Shown here piece by piece: positions 11,011-37,896 of a stretch of 64,000 nucleotides of DNA. The translations under genes were made by a program, and so were the position numbers. The DNA is from Gigantopelta aegis. Lineage: Eukaryota; Mollusca; Gastropoda; Neomphalida; Peltospiridae. The stretch covers positions 95,072,204 through 95,136,203 of the forward strand of contig NC_054704.1 in NCBI RefSeq assembly GCF_016097555.1, in the 5' to 3' direction. The stretch's first letter is position 1; the number at the start of each line of letters is the position of its first letter. A model generated the notes under the pieces. It worked only from the letters and a program-made list of their open reading frames with translations, did not search any database and had not been told where the DNA came from.

Positions 11011-12950
11011 CCTTTTAAAATTTTAACTTGGCTTAACAAGATGTTTTTTAAATGAAACTAAAAATTCCTCTCTTTTTTTTTTTTGAAAGACCACAATACA
11101 GTTCCCAAAATCAAAGCCATGGGCATCAAGTCAAATTTTAGAAATAAAACCCTGGTTTTAAAGGAATGATGTTTTTAAAGTCACACTTTTATTAAACATT
11201 TGCATAATTATAATTTATAGACTTGTACATGTATATACAATTGTATATTACTATCACTGTATCACAGAGGTTAATTATTGCAGTGACTGTACAAAGCACT
11301 TTTATACATGTGCATAATTTTAAATGTAAGTGTTTGATCATGAATCTGTTTTTAAACCCTTCATGAATCTTCATGCAATTATATAAGTACATACATGTAT
11401 ATATATACACATAGATGTACAAATGTGTAGTTTGTATGTATATATTCAAGGTTAATGCAGGAGCCTCCTTTTACACAATATTTGTTCACCGAGTTCCTGT
11501 TAAACAAGTACAGGTCCATGTGTGTATTGTGTTGAGCTCTAAGTTTGGATTTGGCTTTGACATATTGATTAGCTGATGAGACCGAGTTTTAAATGGTTGT
11601 CCTTGTAAAATGGAAATAACATTTAATTGGGGTTTGGATTCTGAATCATATTCCTGAGTGCAAGCCTGTCATGCCTCAGCAATTTAAAACAAATATTTAC
11701 AAGGAATGTCCATGCTTGTACATAAATGTTTTCCTTAAACAGACAACATTTAATGGGGCTACTACATTGTATGCAGATAATAAAGATAACATGAAGTCAG
11801 TACTGAAAAGTGTTCCTTTACTTTTTAAAATACATTACTTGATGTTTACAATTGTGTAATGCAAAGGTTTTGCTACATTATCTTTTTTTTTTTTTCAATA
11901 TATATTTAGCAAGCATTGAATTTGATAATTTTGTTTTAACATTCTACTGGAGTTGTAAAATGATGTTATATCTATATTTTGTGATACTGTGACAGTTCTG
12001 ACCCAAAATTTGGGATTCGTAAACCATGAGGAATCCTGCTAAATTCACAGCCTAGGTATTTATATATTATTTTTATTCATACATGATTGTGAATAAATTT
12101 CACCACAAAACATTTATAAATTCAAGTACCTTTGTCTAACACTCAATAACCAGTTTTCCTTTTTCATGAGGTCTCTTTTAAACTGTCATTCATTGTTCAT
12201 ACCCTGTCTTAACTACTAATATTTGTTTAAGAAACTTATTGGTTCCAGTACATGTTCTTGTAATTTGTTCTTACTGTGCATTTCATATCCACCTCATCAT
12301 TTAACTGCATGATGCATTATGCCCATAATATGAGATTGCAGTATTAGATATATCATGGACTAATGAGCTGTCAATTTGTTTTCACTTTTCCTTCGTAATC
12401 GTCTTCACACCATGAAACCCAGTGTCAGGTTGCAGGAGATTGTTTTTTTTTTGTATGCGTTTCCTGTAACCCGACTGCATGTATTTTCTCAGTTTGTTTA
12501 CAAGCGGTGTCCACACTGTCAGCTTCTTGTCTTCTGTTTGATTGAACTCCAGCTCTGTTGACCTTTCCTCCGTCAGCTTTTATTTTGGACTGATATCACT
12601 TTTACGCGGAAAGTTACAAATGTACAAGCAGTCCTGCTTGACTTATTAATGTGGTTCTTTACCTTGAAGGGTTTTCTGTTATGCCACGTAAATTAAGCTG
12701 TCTGCGACGACTTTCATTGCAATTCAAGAAAAGTGATTCACTGTGGTAATTATTAATCATTTGGTGTATGAAATTGATTTAAATTGTATAATTTATATTA
12801 AATGTGTAGGGTGTGAAACACATTTATTTATATTTTAAATTAATATATAAATGTAATTTTCTTGAAATAAGTTTAATATGCATTTATAAATATATGTACA
12901 TACATGTATATATATAATAATATTTATGTGATAGACTTTACTGTTGAAAA
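11011..12950. other. No gene recognised
   Basis: AT-rich, stops in all frames, only short compositional frames. No splice-framed domain was recognised. A search for SH3 motifs of the Src42A-like gene (ALYDY, PSNYV) on the plus strand found none from 1 to 14591. Confidence 0.5.
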
Positions 12951-12955
12951 ATTGA

Positions 12956-13064
12956 GGGGAGTGATTAATTGTTCCCTAAACAGATTATGGGAAGTCATTT
13001 AAAATATTACTGTGCTTGATACTATATAAATTAATTTGCTAATGGGAGCTAAATATTACTCCCC
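12956..13064. mobile_element. Small MITE, GGGGAGT ends
   Basis: Left GGGGAGTGATTAATTG, right AAATATTACTCCCC, flanked by TTGA on both sides. Confidence 0.5.
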
Positions 13065-13159
13065 TTGAACTAGTCTTGGTTGTGATGGGAAGTAATTGAG
13101 AGTGATAGCTCCCCCTTTAATGTTGAGGTTTTTGGTGATACATTTATAAGTACATGTAA

Positions 13160-14020
13160 GGGACCATCTCAAATTCATATGATGCCAAAAAAGACGAAAT
13201 GGTTTCGTCTGGGGGGAGGGGGTTAATAATTTTGCACTTGCCATTTCGTCTTTGAAATTTAAGTTGGCATCAAGATTAAAAACCTTCAGAAATTATCGTT
13301 TTCCAAGAACAGCAGAAAAACTAAGCAGGCATTCCTCAGGAACAGGAACTCTGTTTTCTGTGTGTGTGTCAGGTACCATCCAGCCAATCAGACAATTACA
13401 CCACCTCCCCTGACAGCCAATTAGAACTCGCGATTCATTCTTCATTGTACACAGCATTGTTATTTAAATTATAAATGCCGAGACAAGTGTCGCTTTTTGT
13501 GCGTAACATTTCTTCATCAAATTTTTGTTCGAATCTGCACGTCTTCATCCACCATTACAGCTATCTGTAGATACTAGTTTTGTAAAAACATGATAGAGGG
13601 TATGCCTGTTCCGTATCGAATATGACACATCAGGCCTTTGTGAATAATTTCATGCTAAATGAACAAACCTTGTTTTATATGTTACTTTTAATTAACCTAA
13701 TTTATATATAGTTTTGCGTGTCATATTTGATACGGGCAGCGCTCTAGGGTTAAAATTGACAACTTTATGACAAATAAGGCAAACAAGAAACAAATACATG
13801 AAATAGAAACATTTTATTACTAGTATGCCCTACATGTATTCTGCATTTCTATATAAATACATAATGTACAAGTAGTGACGTTTTCATCTGAAATAAATGA
13901 TGATGCCAAAACATAATCTTATTTAGTCTTTATTTTTTTTTGGGGGGGGGGGGGGGGGGTCTCAAGACAGACTAAACTGTTTCTTCTGTTTTGGCATCAT
14001 ATGAATTTTGAGATGGTCCC
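13160..14020. mobile_element. PIF/Harbinger-like non-autonomous element
   Basis: GGGACCATCTCAAA and the inverse TTTGAGATGGTCCC at the ends, continuing through CATATGATGCCAAAA, with 3-bp TAA flanks. The 3-bp target duplication fits Harbinger. Interior without a gene; contains long G runs. Confidence 0.7.
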
Positions 14021-14233
14021 TAATCTGAAGGTATGATTATTTTTTCTCTTATGCAGCATACTACCATCGGAGGTTGTACTTGCATGTATATACTTTGTAC
14101 ATTATACAAAGGCAAGTTTTTGTTGTGTTTGTACTTGCAACCACCAAAAATATGTATCGGGTATCAGTACATAAAGTTTACATGTACATGTATGTAGTAT
14201 ATTTGTAACAGTTTATAATTTTTCAAATACATT

Positions 14234-14420
14234 TACAGTAAAGTACAGTTATAACGAACATGCTTAGAACGAACTACTACATAGAACAAACTCATTGTAA
14301 AGTCCCGTTTTATGTTCCTATACATTAATAACCAACTTGTGCAAATGTGTACAACAAACTACTGCTATAACAAATTAACTAGCATGGTCCCTTACGGTTC
14401 GTTATAAATACTTTACTGTA
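14234..14420. mobile_element. Tc1/mariner-class MITE
   Basis: TACAGTAAAGTA at the left and TACTTTACTGTA at the right, with TTATAACGAAC repeated near both ends. TA borders. Confidence 0.65.
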
Positions 14421-14591
14421 GTTGGTAAATAAATGGGGAGTTACAAAGTTACATGTAGTTAGTTAGTTAATTAGTTTTTTATTTGTTTATTTAGCGTGTT
14501 CTTTAGTTATACATATAGTTATGCTGTTACAAATAATATTTTCTTTATTTTTATATGTGTGTACTATAAAGATTTTTGTTTTTGTTTTCAG

Positions 14592-27798
<13,207 letters not shown>

Positions 27799-29240
27799 GA
27801 GAGACTCTAGTGAAATGTTTTTATTGTCACCTCATTTCCAGACACCATCTTACAAAATACAAGATTCTTTTAGTATTAATGCTTGTTTTTGTGAATGTGC
27901 AACCTGTCTATGTTGTTAAAGAAAGATGACATTTTGTAATATGATGCTTCTTTCGTTGAAAGACTAAATAGTTTGTAGATTGTATTGTATTGTACAATAC
28001 ACTTTCTTGGCATGACGTTTTGCAGATTGGCATCAGGTTTGTACTATAAAATTTACTATTTTTCCACTAACGTTTTCTTAGTAGGTTGCTTTTTTAAAAG
28101 TCTGTAGTTCACATTTTAGTACAAAAGTGAAGAACGTCAATGGGGTTCTTTAGTATTGTAGAAGTTCATCACATATTTCCAGTGATAATATACTAAACAA
28201 AAGAAACACAAATATTTTAATGTATTATTTTTTCATGATACAAATTAATCGGTAAATAAACTTAAAATGGTTTAAAATGTTCTCTAGACATTCATCATTT
28301 TAATAGACACAAAAACGGGGATTTCAAAATGAATAATTTAAAGAAAAAATTAAATTAATATTTGCATTTCTTTTGTTGTCCAGTATATCTATCATGTTTA
28401 CCAAATGGAAGAAATGGAATATTTGGCAGAAATCATGTTTTATCACGATTTGATGGTTCTGTGGAAATAGATAACTATTATTTTGTATCACTGCCAGCAT
28501 TTCCTCATACAGTTCAGGACAAGTTAGGAGACATAAGTGATCAACAGTATTTTTCCTAGGCACCTTCTCAAAAATGTGAATGGCAACCATGTGACCGATT
28601 ATTTCAACCTGAGGTTATAGTCTGATATTCCATTTCTGCATTAAAGTACTAAATACATCACTTGCAAGCCATTCTTTTTGGATATGCTGAAAATTTAACA
28701 AATAACCCAATTTATTGCTTTGTTAGGAAGCAAGAGAAATTACAAACATTTATTCAGCAGTCTGGATTCAAAACCTGCTTCTGTAGGAACATGAGTAGGC
28801 AAACTGTCCTGTAACTTGAAAGTGCTTCATACATTTTATATTATATATATGTACATACCATTGTAAGTTAAAGCACCATCAGTAGTAGTTTTCACCAGGC
28901 TTCTAGTTGTCCGTGTCGGCATCATGCACATTTAGATTGGATGTTTTATTGTTGTATGTATAGAAAGCTACGTACATATCTTTTAAAATGCATAAAAACA
29001 AGTCAATTATGTATCATATAAACTTTATATGACATTTGTTTTTTAGCATGCATGTATTAAAATGATGAGCTCTTTTGATAACGTTTTGTGAAATTACCGG
29101 TACTTCATATATGTGAATTGAGGAATCTTGTGTCTGATGTGTGTAAGGTAATTTCCTTGAGGTAATAATTTCTAACAAAGTGATTATTTGAAACTGTCTA
29201 GTGTATATTTCTACAATAAACCTTTCAAATAGAAATCAAA
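27799..29240 (+). other. Probable 3' UTR of the Src42A-like gene
   Basis: No gene-like reading frame follows the stop. AATAAA hexamers lie at 28255-28260 and 29215-29220. The second is followed within about 50 bases by a GT-rich stretch, which makes it the better polyadenylation candidate. The 3' end is inferred. Confidence 0.5.
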
Positions 29241-29572
29241 GTACAGTCTGGATTCAAACTTGTTTGAGTGTTGGTGGTTTTAAACTTGGTCAGTGAGAAA
29301 AGAAGAGAAAAAGCTGAACAATCAACTACATGCAATCTGTAAGACTGACCATTGAAAAGAATCCAGTTTTATTTAATATTAAGTATGTTAGTTACTTATT
29401 CAGACCAAGATTCAGCCACAACATTTTATGCATCATTACTTTTAAAATATAAATACATTTTAATTCTTCTTTGTGCAGTTCTGTACAAATTATTTGACAT
29501 TGGATGCAGAAATAATATTTTGAGTGGGTATTTCATATGCTAGCAAGACGAGGTGATTTATTTGTCATTCAC

Positions 29573-29792
29573 AGGGTTTCTGGCAGAATTTTTTTTTTTG
29601 GTATGGTACTATGAAATTGAATATTTACAAGGTGTGTGCTGAATTCTACTTCAGTCATAGGGCATGTGGGAGGCCTCCCCCAGAAAGAATATTGGGTTAG
29701 GGGTAAAGAAAATCATACATTAATGATGAGTCATTAATTTTGTCAAAAGGTCAACTTAAAAAAAAAAATTACCCTCTGGCAGAAACCCCCCA
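29573..29792 (+). mobile_element. MITE, TCTGCCAGAA family, copy D
   Basis: Starts GGGTTTCTGGCAGAA and ends CCCTCTGGCAGAAACCC. Internal blocks match copies A and C. Confidence 0.6.
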
Positions 29793-30488
29793 ATTCATTT
29801 ATAACTGGAGAGGTAGTTTCTTTGTCATTCGTTTGCCACTTTGGAGAGGTGATTTTTTGGCAAGCATACAATTGGAAGCAAACTTTAATGTGTATTTATG
29901 GCCATTGTACTTTCACTACTCGCAGTTAAATTTCATTTATGTTATGTATTATATGACCTATGGTTAAGTCAGTTTAATCATGCATGCCCATCCATGGCGA
30001 CTATTCTTGTTATAAACAACTGTGTGCCATGATGATTATGTTGTCCTTCATTAGATGTAGTTGCATGTATTATCATTAGCAGTCTAGTGACACAGAGTGA
30101 CTGATTGATTGTGCCATCATTGAGGTTGTGTTGTTAAAAACATGTATGGTGTATTAATGCATGTATGGACTTTTTTGTAACAAAAACAAATGCCAACAGA
30201 AATCAGCACCAGTTCTTTATTTCCCCCCCCACCCCCAACATATATGTGATGGAGAAATGAACGATGCTGTTGAACGATTTCATTTATATGCATGTGAAGA
30301 TATCTTGTGCATCTTTTGAAATATTTGCTTCAAATTAAATCACCTATTACTATTACAAATCACATTCATTGCATTTTAAAAATATATTTTGTCTCATCTC
30401 CCCCCCCCCCCCCCCCCAATCTCCTATTCCAAATATTATTAGCTAGTCTGAAATTACACGTCCCCCACCATTGTTATTTATAACTAAC

Positions 30489-30655
30489 CAGGGCTCACAA
30501 GGGGATGAATTTGGTTTTTAACAATTTTCAGACATGTAGAGCATTTCCTAAATGTGGCTACTTTAAATACATTTAGGTTAGCCAAATACTAAATGTAGCC
30601 ACTTTGTATAAAAATTAGCAGTTAGCTAATTTGACTAAGAGCAGGGCGAGCCCTG
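30489..30655. mobile_element. hAT-like MITE, CAGGGCTC ends
   Basis: CAGGGCTCAC and GCGAGCCCTG ends with ACTAAC flanks on both sides. The interior repeats TGTGGCTACTTT or TGTAGCCACTTT. Confidence 0.65.
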
Positions 30656-32380
30656 ACTAACGATAGATTACTACAGATGTGATCCACATTTCACAGTTCG
30701 GGCAAGTCGAGGTTATATACATAATTGGTGCTCATTAATTCAATAGATTGTATGTTTTGTAACATATGGATTGGAATTGTTAAATGAATGAAGGAATTGT
30801 ATTTGTGGGAGGCTGAGTAATAGGGTTGCACTGGCGATTCAGTATTATATATGCCTGTTTGACAATCCCATTTCCAATAAAATAAAATTATTAAAAATAT
30901 ATTAAAGTAAATGTATTGGCGGACTTAACAGGAAGGATTCTATTGCCAAATTGAAGAATTTTAAGAGAAGAGATTGTTTTAGGGTGTAAAAGTGTTGGAA
31001 TTGTATTGGCAAGAAGTTGGTTTCAAATGAAATCCAAATGCTTTATTGTCTCAGTGGTTATTGGGAACTTGAACCTGAAACTTGTTTTACATGCCTATAT
31101 CCACTAGGGTTCAGGCATGTCTACCTTGAGTCTGGCCCCTGGCATGGTCAGCGGTTTGCCCCAAGGGAGAAGGTTATTGGTAAGACAATGATCACTTATA
31201 TATAGTGTAATTCTAATTAATCTTTTCACAACAAGTGGTGTCTACGTTAGACCAAGTCTTGCTGTTGTGAGTTGGAAGTAAGACAATCTTGAAAACAATT
31301 GGTGAATTATTAAGTATTGGGCCATTAATGCTATATTAGCAAGGCATACAAAGAGGTCGTGATATTAATAGCATATTTGGTGCACCAGTCAAGATTAGAA
31401 CTGAACATTGGGGTCATATTCAGAATTCTTCTTGGAAAAATATTTTGAAGGACAAACTAGTTGGTAATTTGTAAAAAAATAATTAAAAATTACTCGATAA
31501 TGGTAAACAGTACACACACAAAAAGCAAGTTACTTACACAAATCTGCTTGTGTACATAAGCATGCTACATTTATACTCTGTATGGCACTTTATATATTGC
31601 ATCCATCAGACCGCCATGTAAAAACAATTAAGTGAGTGATTGCTCACCTAACTTTATGGTGAGCCATTTTAGATATTACCATTTTGATACGATATCACTC
31701 CTAAATGGTGAGGTCTGTTGCATGGAAAAACATTATTGACATTATTGAAAGGTAAACACTTGCAGCCAAATGTCAAAACTTTTTTTCAAAAACTGAATAC
31801 AAGCAAATATTTTCAGTGGTACACCCGGTTAAATTTATCCAACAGTTATACCGATGATATGCAGTATTTAATTTAACAAATTATAGAGTACCTGTGTGTA
31901 GTATTTAAGAAATTGTAACTAGGTGAGTGAAAGCACTTTATCGAAATACATTTATGGTGCTAAGCATGTAGCAGCTGAAAATGTAGTGGAATTAACAAAT
32001 TATTTACAGGAAACTAGCTCAGATTCACGTGCCAACCCGAATGAATATTTTCATGTTTATATATTTATAGATGGTAGCTGCCTGCACCTAGCTATTTTAT
32101 GTTTATTAATGTGAATCTCCTCATACCATTGTGTATTGTAAAATATACCGTCTCGGTGGAAATATGTTAACATTATTGGTGTAGTGCTTAAATGTTTACT
32201 CGTTGCTAATAAACAGAATCATGTGTGTTTGTTGTGGCAGAATGTGCAATCCCATATGTCATGCAAATCTTATTTGTACAGCTTGCAGCACTTGCAAGTT
32301 TTCTTATGTAATAAATTTCTTACAACTCTTTATCAGTTTTTGTTTTAAAGAAACAGAAGCCAAAAAGTAGAACTCTGTAC
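30656..32380. other. Intergenic region between the convergent genes
   Basis: Nothing recognised. Several AATAAA hexamers (for example near 32203 and 32309) could serve longer Src42A transcripts. Confidence 0.4.
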
Positions 32381-32383
32381 AAG

Positions 32384-32389
32384 TTTATT
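32384..32389 (-). terminator. Polyadenylation signal of UTP3
   Basis: AATAAA on the minus strand about 50 bases after the UTP3 stop gives a very short 3' UTR. Confidence 0.6.
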
Positions 32390-32438
32390 TGGAAATGACA
32401 TCATTGATGCATTGTAATTACATGAACTGATGTTGTCT

Positions 32439-32528
32439 CTATTTCAACTTGATGCTGCGTTTGATTCCGGCTCGAATACCAGACAATTCACCACCATAAG
32501 GTTTAATTTCTGTTCTTGCCTCTCGTAC
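32439..32528 (-). CDS. UTP3: UTP3 last exon and stop
   Basis: Encodes VREARTEIKPYGGELSG, then IRAGIKRSIKLK and TAG. Near-identical to the human C-terminus (GELSGIRAGVKKSIKLK). Acceptor tttcag. Confidence 0.95.
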   Translation of the reverse strand, partial: VREARTEIKPYGGELSGIRAGIKRSIKLK

Positions 32529-35500
32529 CTGAAATAAATGGTGATATACAATGGATAAGCTTAGTATTGAAGTGTTACATATGTAAATGTTAAAAATGTT
32601 CTAGCCATCAACACCTGAAGAGTGTTTTTACTAAATTTGTGAAGTCCACAAGATAATGGTTTGAAAAAAACCTGCTTTATTTCAAACCTTTGAACGTGTA
32701 TATGTTACAGTCAATCTGTGAAACCTATCATTACTCGTAATGCCTAAACAATTCAGTAATTTCGCGAAGTGCCTGTGACCACCAGGCAATACGCGAAATT
32801 CCAGGCATTTCACGAAATGTCTGAAAATCATGGCCAGCCATTACGCAAAATGACTAAAGTGCTATCTATAATACCACACCACTCAAGTCCTAATGTAACG
32901 CTTTATTTAAACTCAAATCAAATCATTTCAGAAGTTGTACATTAAGTAGTCGGTGCCAAACATATTGGTATAGAAAGGTCACTTTGATAGCAGATAGTGG
33001 AACAAAGAGCAGACATGGATACTATCAGCTGCTGCTGTTTTAATATCTTCTAGCATTGTCAAATATTCATTTTTTGGAATTAACACTTTTCTAAAAACTT
33101 CATACTTTTTGTAAGGCTCAGTTTTAAATGTATCTTTATAGGACTCTGCCATCATGTACTGGTTGCAGCAGAAGAACTTATGAGTAAACACCATATATGT
33201 ATGTATGTATGTATGCCCACAAATGACTGTCAGGTCAGATGTCGGGGAATTAACGTGCTTATATCAATTTAATGTTCAAGCACGCTCCTTTCGAGCACGA
33301 TTTCTGACTAGAGCCAGAAACTGTACTCTGAAAAGTAGAATATTGACAATAACGTATGTCTGGTTAATGTGGTATGTATGTCGGAGGAGAGTAGAAGGGA
33401 AGGTCTGCCCCATTTTTAATTCATTTCCATAGGCCCTCCCAACCACCACCATAATGTAAATGTTAGAAATTGGAGATTGATTAATGATATAATTTCCATA
33501 TTAACCATATCATTAGCCCGCGTAAAACCATGTGATTGGGGCTCTGACTAAACTTAAGTCAAAAGTAAACCCCAGAAACACGTTTAGTTTTATAGAGATG
33601 AAAGTCAGATGGTGCTGTAATCACAGATTTGTACTAAAGGATTAGAAGAAGCCACTGAAAGTAGCCATATCTTAATCCATTTGCTTATATAAACACAAAG
33701 CAATGATAGGTTTGAGAATAAACCAGCGAACCATTACAACTAATCTGGGATGAAAAGAAGCTCCTAGATAACAAGACATCAATAATATAGCAGATTCTGA
33801 GTTGTTTGTTTAAGAATAAACAAGATAAACATTAATTACCAGAACCGTTTGTTTGTAATATTCAAGTGGTATTAAGCATATTTTGTATACGATTCTTTAA
33901 TCTGAAACTATAGCAAAAGTTGAATAAGAATTAATATTAAGTAGTATTTTAAATCGTATTTAATCAATATACTTATCCTTGTTCGTTCTTGAAATGTGAT
34001 TTTATCAATATTTAAGACCAAAAGCCTCTATACAAGTGTCAACAATAAGACTTGAATCACATTAGTCATTTTGCGTAATGGCTGGCCATGATTTTCAGTC
34101 ATTTCGTGAAATGCCTGGAATTTTCAGTCATTTCGCGTACTGCCTGGTGGTCACAGGCACTTCTCAAAATGACTGATTTGTTTAGGCATTACGCGTAATG
34201 ACTGGTTTCACAGATTGACTGTAACATATATATCACTGGCATTTCAACCATATTGGGGATTAAATTCATTTTGGAATGACCATTTACCCAATATATCAAA
34301 TAAAGGGGGATTCTCATTATGTGATTAATCACACTGACTTGTCACATGCAATCGAATCGTACTGTGAGGACACCTAAATAGAAATAACTTGTCTTATATG
34401 TTCCGATTTTTGAAGGGTCGACAAATCTCATGCGACAAGTCTGACTAATTTCATAGTGAGAACACCACTTAAGCAAGTTATGTTATCTCCATTTCCCAGG
34501 TTTAGTTTTTTTTATTTTGAAAAAAAAAGTTTTAAAAGCTTTTTTCATCTGTATAACTATATGACCGATAAATTGACCCCTACTGAGGGTATTCAAACAA
34601 TAGACTCTCTGTGCGAGTCCAACTGAGCTGATAAGGAAATTCCCACTAGTTACTTTACTTAGAAAATATTCCAGATAGCAGTCGTTTGACCTCGGATACA
34701 TGTGAAATGAAATTCCTCCGGTTGTAGCTTAGCAATGATTGTGCATGCTTAACATTATTAATAAATCTACTTGCACAAAGTTTGTTTTGTTTAACGACAT
34801 CACCAGAGCACATTGATTAATTAATCATCGGCTATTGGATGTCAATCAGTTGCACAAGTACAACCATTTAAGTTAAAACAAGACGTGTAACAAAGCTGTC
34901 CATTACCTGTCCCTTTCTGCGGATCTTTGCCTTCCTAAACTTCATTCTATGCTTGACACGGGGATTTCGCAGTTCCTTCTTTCTGTGTGCCCTCAAGCCT
35001 TTGTTCTTCTCCATCTGAAATAGTAACATTAGAATACTCTTCGTTTTTCTGTTCTAGCTTACTGTCCTGGGCCCCGTTCCATGAAGTGATCTTAACGCTA
35101 AGATCACTTGGTGGAACGGGGCCCAGGTTTAAGAGGTATAAGCCCCACCTGGAGGGAGCATTTGTATGAAATAACATTCTACAACTGCAATTTCAAGGTA
35201 ACAAAATATATATGTACAAGTTAAATTTGCTGTCAAAGTTAGCAAACACCTACTAAAAATACTAGATCACCTTTGTTACAAACTTTGATTTGATGGGATT
35301 TGTTGAAATGTATTTTTTTTTTACTGTAATTGTAAACAAGCTCCTACAATACCTGGTATGTGATTGCTCTTTTTCCATCTGTATCCAATTCCTCCTCCCC
35401 AACAGTCCCTTCTGTAGTTTCCAAACCATCCGCTTCAATGGCTTCATCATCATCTTCACTAAAATAAGCAGGAATATTTTATTTAACGACAAACTCAACA

Positions 35501-37803
35501 CGTTAATTACGGTTATATGGCATCAGACATGGTAAAGGATGACAGAGATAATAGAAGAGAAAACCCACTGCCGTAATGCAATGAACTATTTCCGATTAGA
35601 AGCATGGGATCTTTTATATGCAGACAAGACAGTACATACCACAGCCTTTGTTACACCAGTTTTGGAGCACCATCTGGAGCGAAGAATGGCCCCACCAATG
35701 TGGATTGATCACCGACTGACCACACATTAGAAATCCACTGCTTCCCCTTTCTATAAATAACTGTAGTGAAGTATGATTGTTATGTCATAATAAACAATTA
35801 AAAGACTGACAAGGACAAGACAACTTCTCTGACCATGATTGTACCTGTGACCCATCGCACTATTGAGTTACATCCTGTACCTGTCTATCAGGAAGCACCC
35901 GACTTTCCCACTGATAAAACTGAAACCAAACAGATTAATTACTTTGACTCCACATCATCAGTAGTCTCTTTCATCATCTTGTAGTATTCTAAAGCCTGTT
36001 TCTCATCATTTGTTTCATATCTATCATCCTTCGACTTTTTCTGAAAAAAAAATAAGAAGAGAATTAAACCAATCTAGCAGAAACTAATACATTTTTATCC
36101 AACATACGCAGTTATACAATAATAAATCCAACCTACACAAACATAATCAGGCACTGCATCAATCAACAAGAGTTGAGTTATCCACCTTTAATAGTATGAT
36201 TAGCACATCAATGTAAGATGTCATCTAAATAAACAAGCATTTTGAGAGTACTGCTAAAGCAATACATGTCCCCTACTAGGACCAACAAATTTATGTATCT
36301 CCTAACTACAACGCTGTGAAAGATGGATAATTCACCATAACAGTCGACCTTGATCTGTAACAGTACATGATAAAGTTATACATAGAATATCAGCTCAATA
36401 TCTCAAGGTTTCGAAAATAAATTTGTGTACCTCCTATGTTCAAGCACCATAACTCTGTGAAGCACATGAAAGTCAAAACTGATCTGTAATAGTACTTAAT
36501 GAAAGAAATGTTTTATTTAACGACACACTCAACAAATTTTATTGACGGTTATATGGTGTCAGACATATGGTTAAGGACCACACAGATATTGAGAGAGGAA
36601 ACCCGCTGTCGCAGTACTTGATGAAGCTATACACAAGTCAGCTCAACATACTAATACATTGCTGAAACAATTCCAGGGACAGATGGACAGAAGACAGACA
36701 AACTGAGACAAAACTCAAAACTCCCTCCTGCTAGACCGAAAGGCAACAAATAATGATCACAACACATGACTTATAATAGACCTCCAGCTTAAATATGAAT
36801 GTCAATGAAAATAACATCAGGGATGTTTAACTTTTTAAGCCACAACATAATTTAATTAGTTTTAAACATGCATTTACCTTTTTTTGACTAGTTACACACA
36901 ATACAATTTAATCTGTTTCAAATACCTTGGGTACGTTGTTTGTTTCTGGATCAAACCTATCACTTTCAGAATAGTCTGCTGGATGTTTCTTTCTTTATAC
37001 ATATTACCTGAAATATACTTCACTAATTTATACAGATTACTTGAAACGTGCAGAATGGTATTGACAAGGTTGTTATTTGACTGAATGAATAACTATAAAC
37101 AATAATATGCTGGCAATCTTTATTGGCTCAAAACACATACCATTTGCAACACACAACACACACACTACTGCAGAACAAACAACAAGATATTTTGATCAAT
37201 GTAGTCCAAGTTTTCAGTTAAAAACAAGTCTATTGATCAATGTAGTCAAAGTTCTCAGTTCAAAACAAGTCTATTGATCAATGTAGTCAAAGTTCTCAGT
37301 TCAAAACAAGTCTATTGATCAATGTAGTCAAAGTTCTCATCAACAACAGTTCTTGTTTATGCATGGCAGGCTGGAATGGCAGCAGGAATTGCACACTAAT
37401 CTGGCTTTGAAGCATTTACATCGATTTGTCCGACACCTCTTACTTCCAACACAGTTACATCTTGTGAAACCTTGTCCACCGCATCGTGACTCCAGTTGCA
37501 CAGCTTGACGCAGGGAAATGTCCTTATCTGTACAGACATCATCGGGTGAATACAAGGTCGTAGCACACACATCGAATTGGTTTCTAGAGTACTTTCGATC
37601 CAATATTCCTCCTTTTACAGCAATTGTGTACAACTCGTTGTCACTGTACTCTGTCACAACTCCGATGATGTTCCTAGGATCTGCACGTCCTTTGTCAACT
37701 GAAGGAATGGGCACTGACACACTGCTTACGATTTGCACACTAGAAAACAAAATGCGACTTCGTTTGACCATTCTCTCTGCCTGCTGGAACTGGGCATCTC
37801 TGG

Positions 37804-37896
<93 letters not shown>

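Noticed and set aside
1-14591. Search for SH3 and N-terminal exons of the Src42A-like gene
   Set aside because: No ALYDY- or PSNYV-coding stretch was found on the plus strand; one candidate near 14030 (TATGATTAT) does not continue as SH3.
28324-28590. Frames on both strands downstream of the Src42A stop
   Set aside because: No domain and no splice support; they fall in the probable 3' UTR.
35262-35535. 79- and 81-codon frames over a UTP3 exon
   Set aside because: Shadows; the frame in phase with neighbouring exons gives the conserved KRAITYQ motif.
36600-36625. AAG|TACTGC on the minus strand as a possible UTP3 NYC exon start
   Set aside because: It belongs to the SINE body (CCCGCTGTCGCAGTACTT) and does not continue as Sas10.
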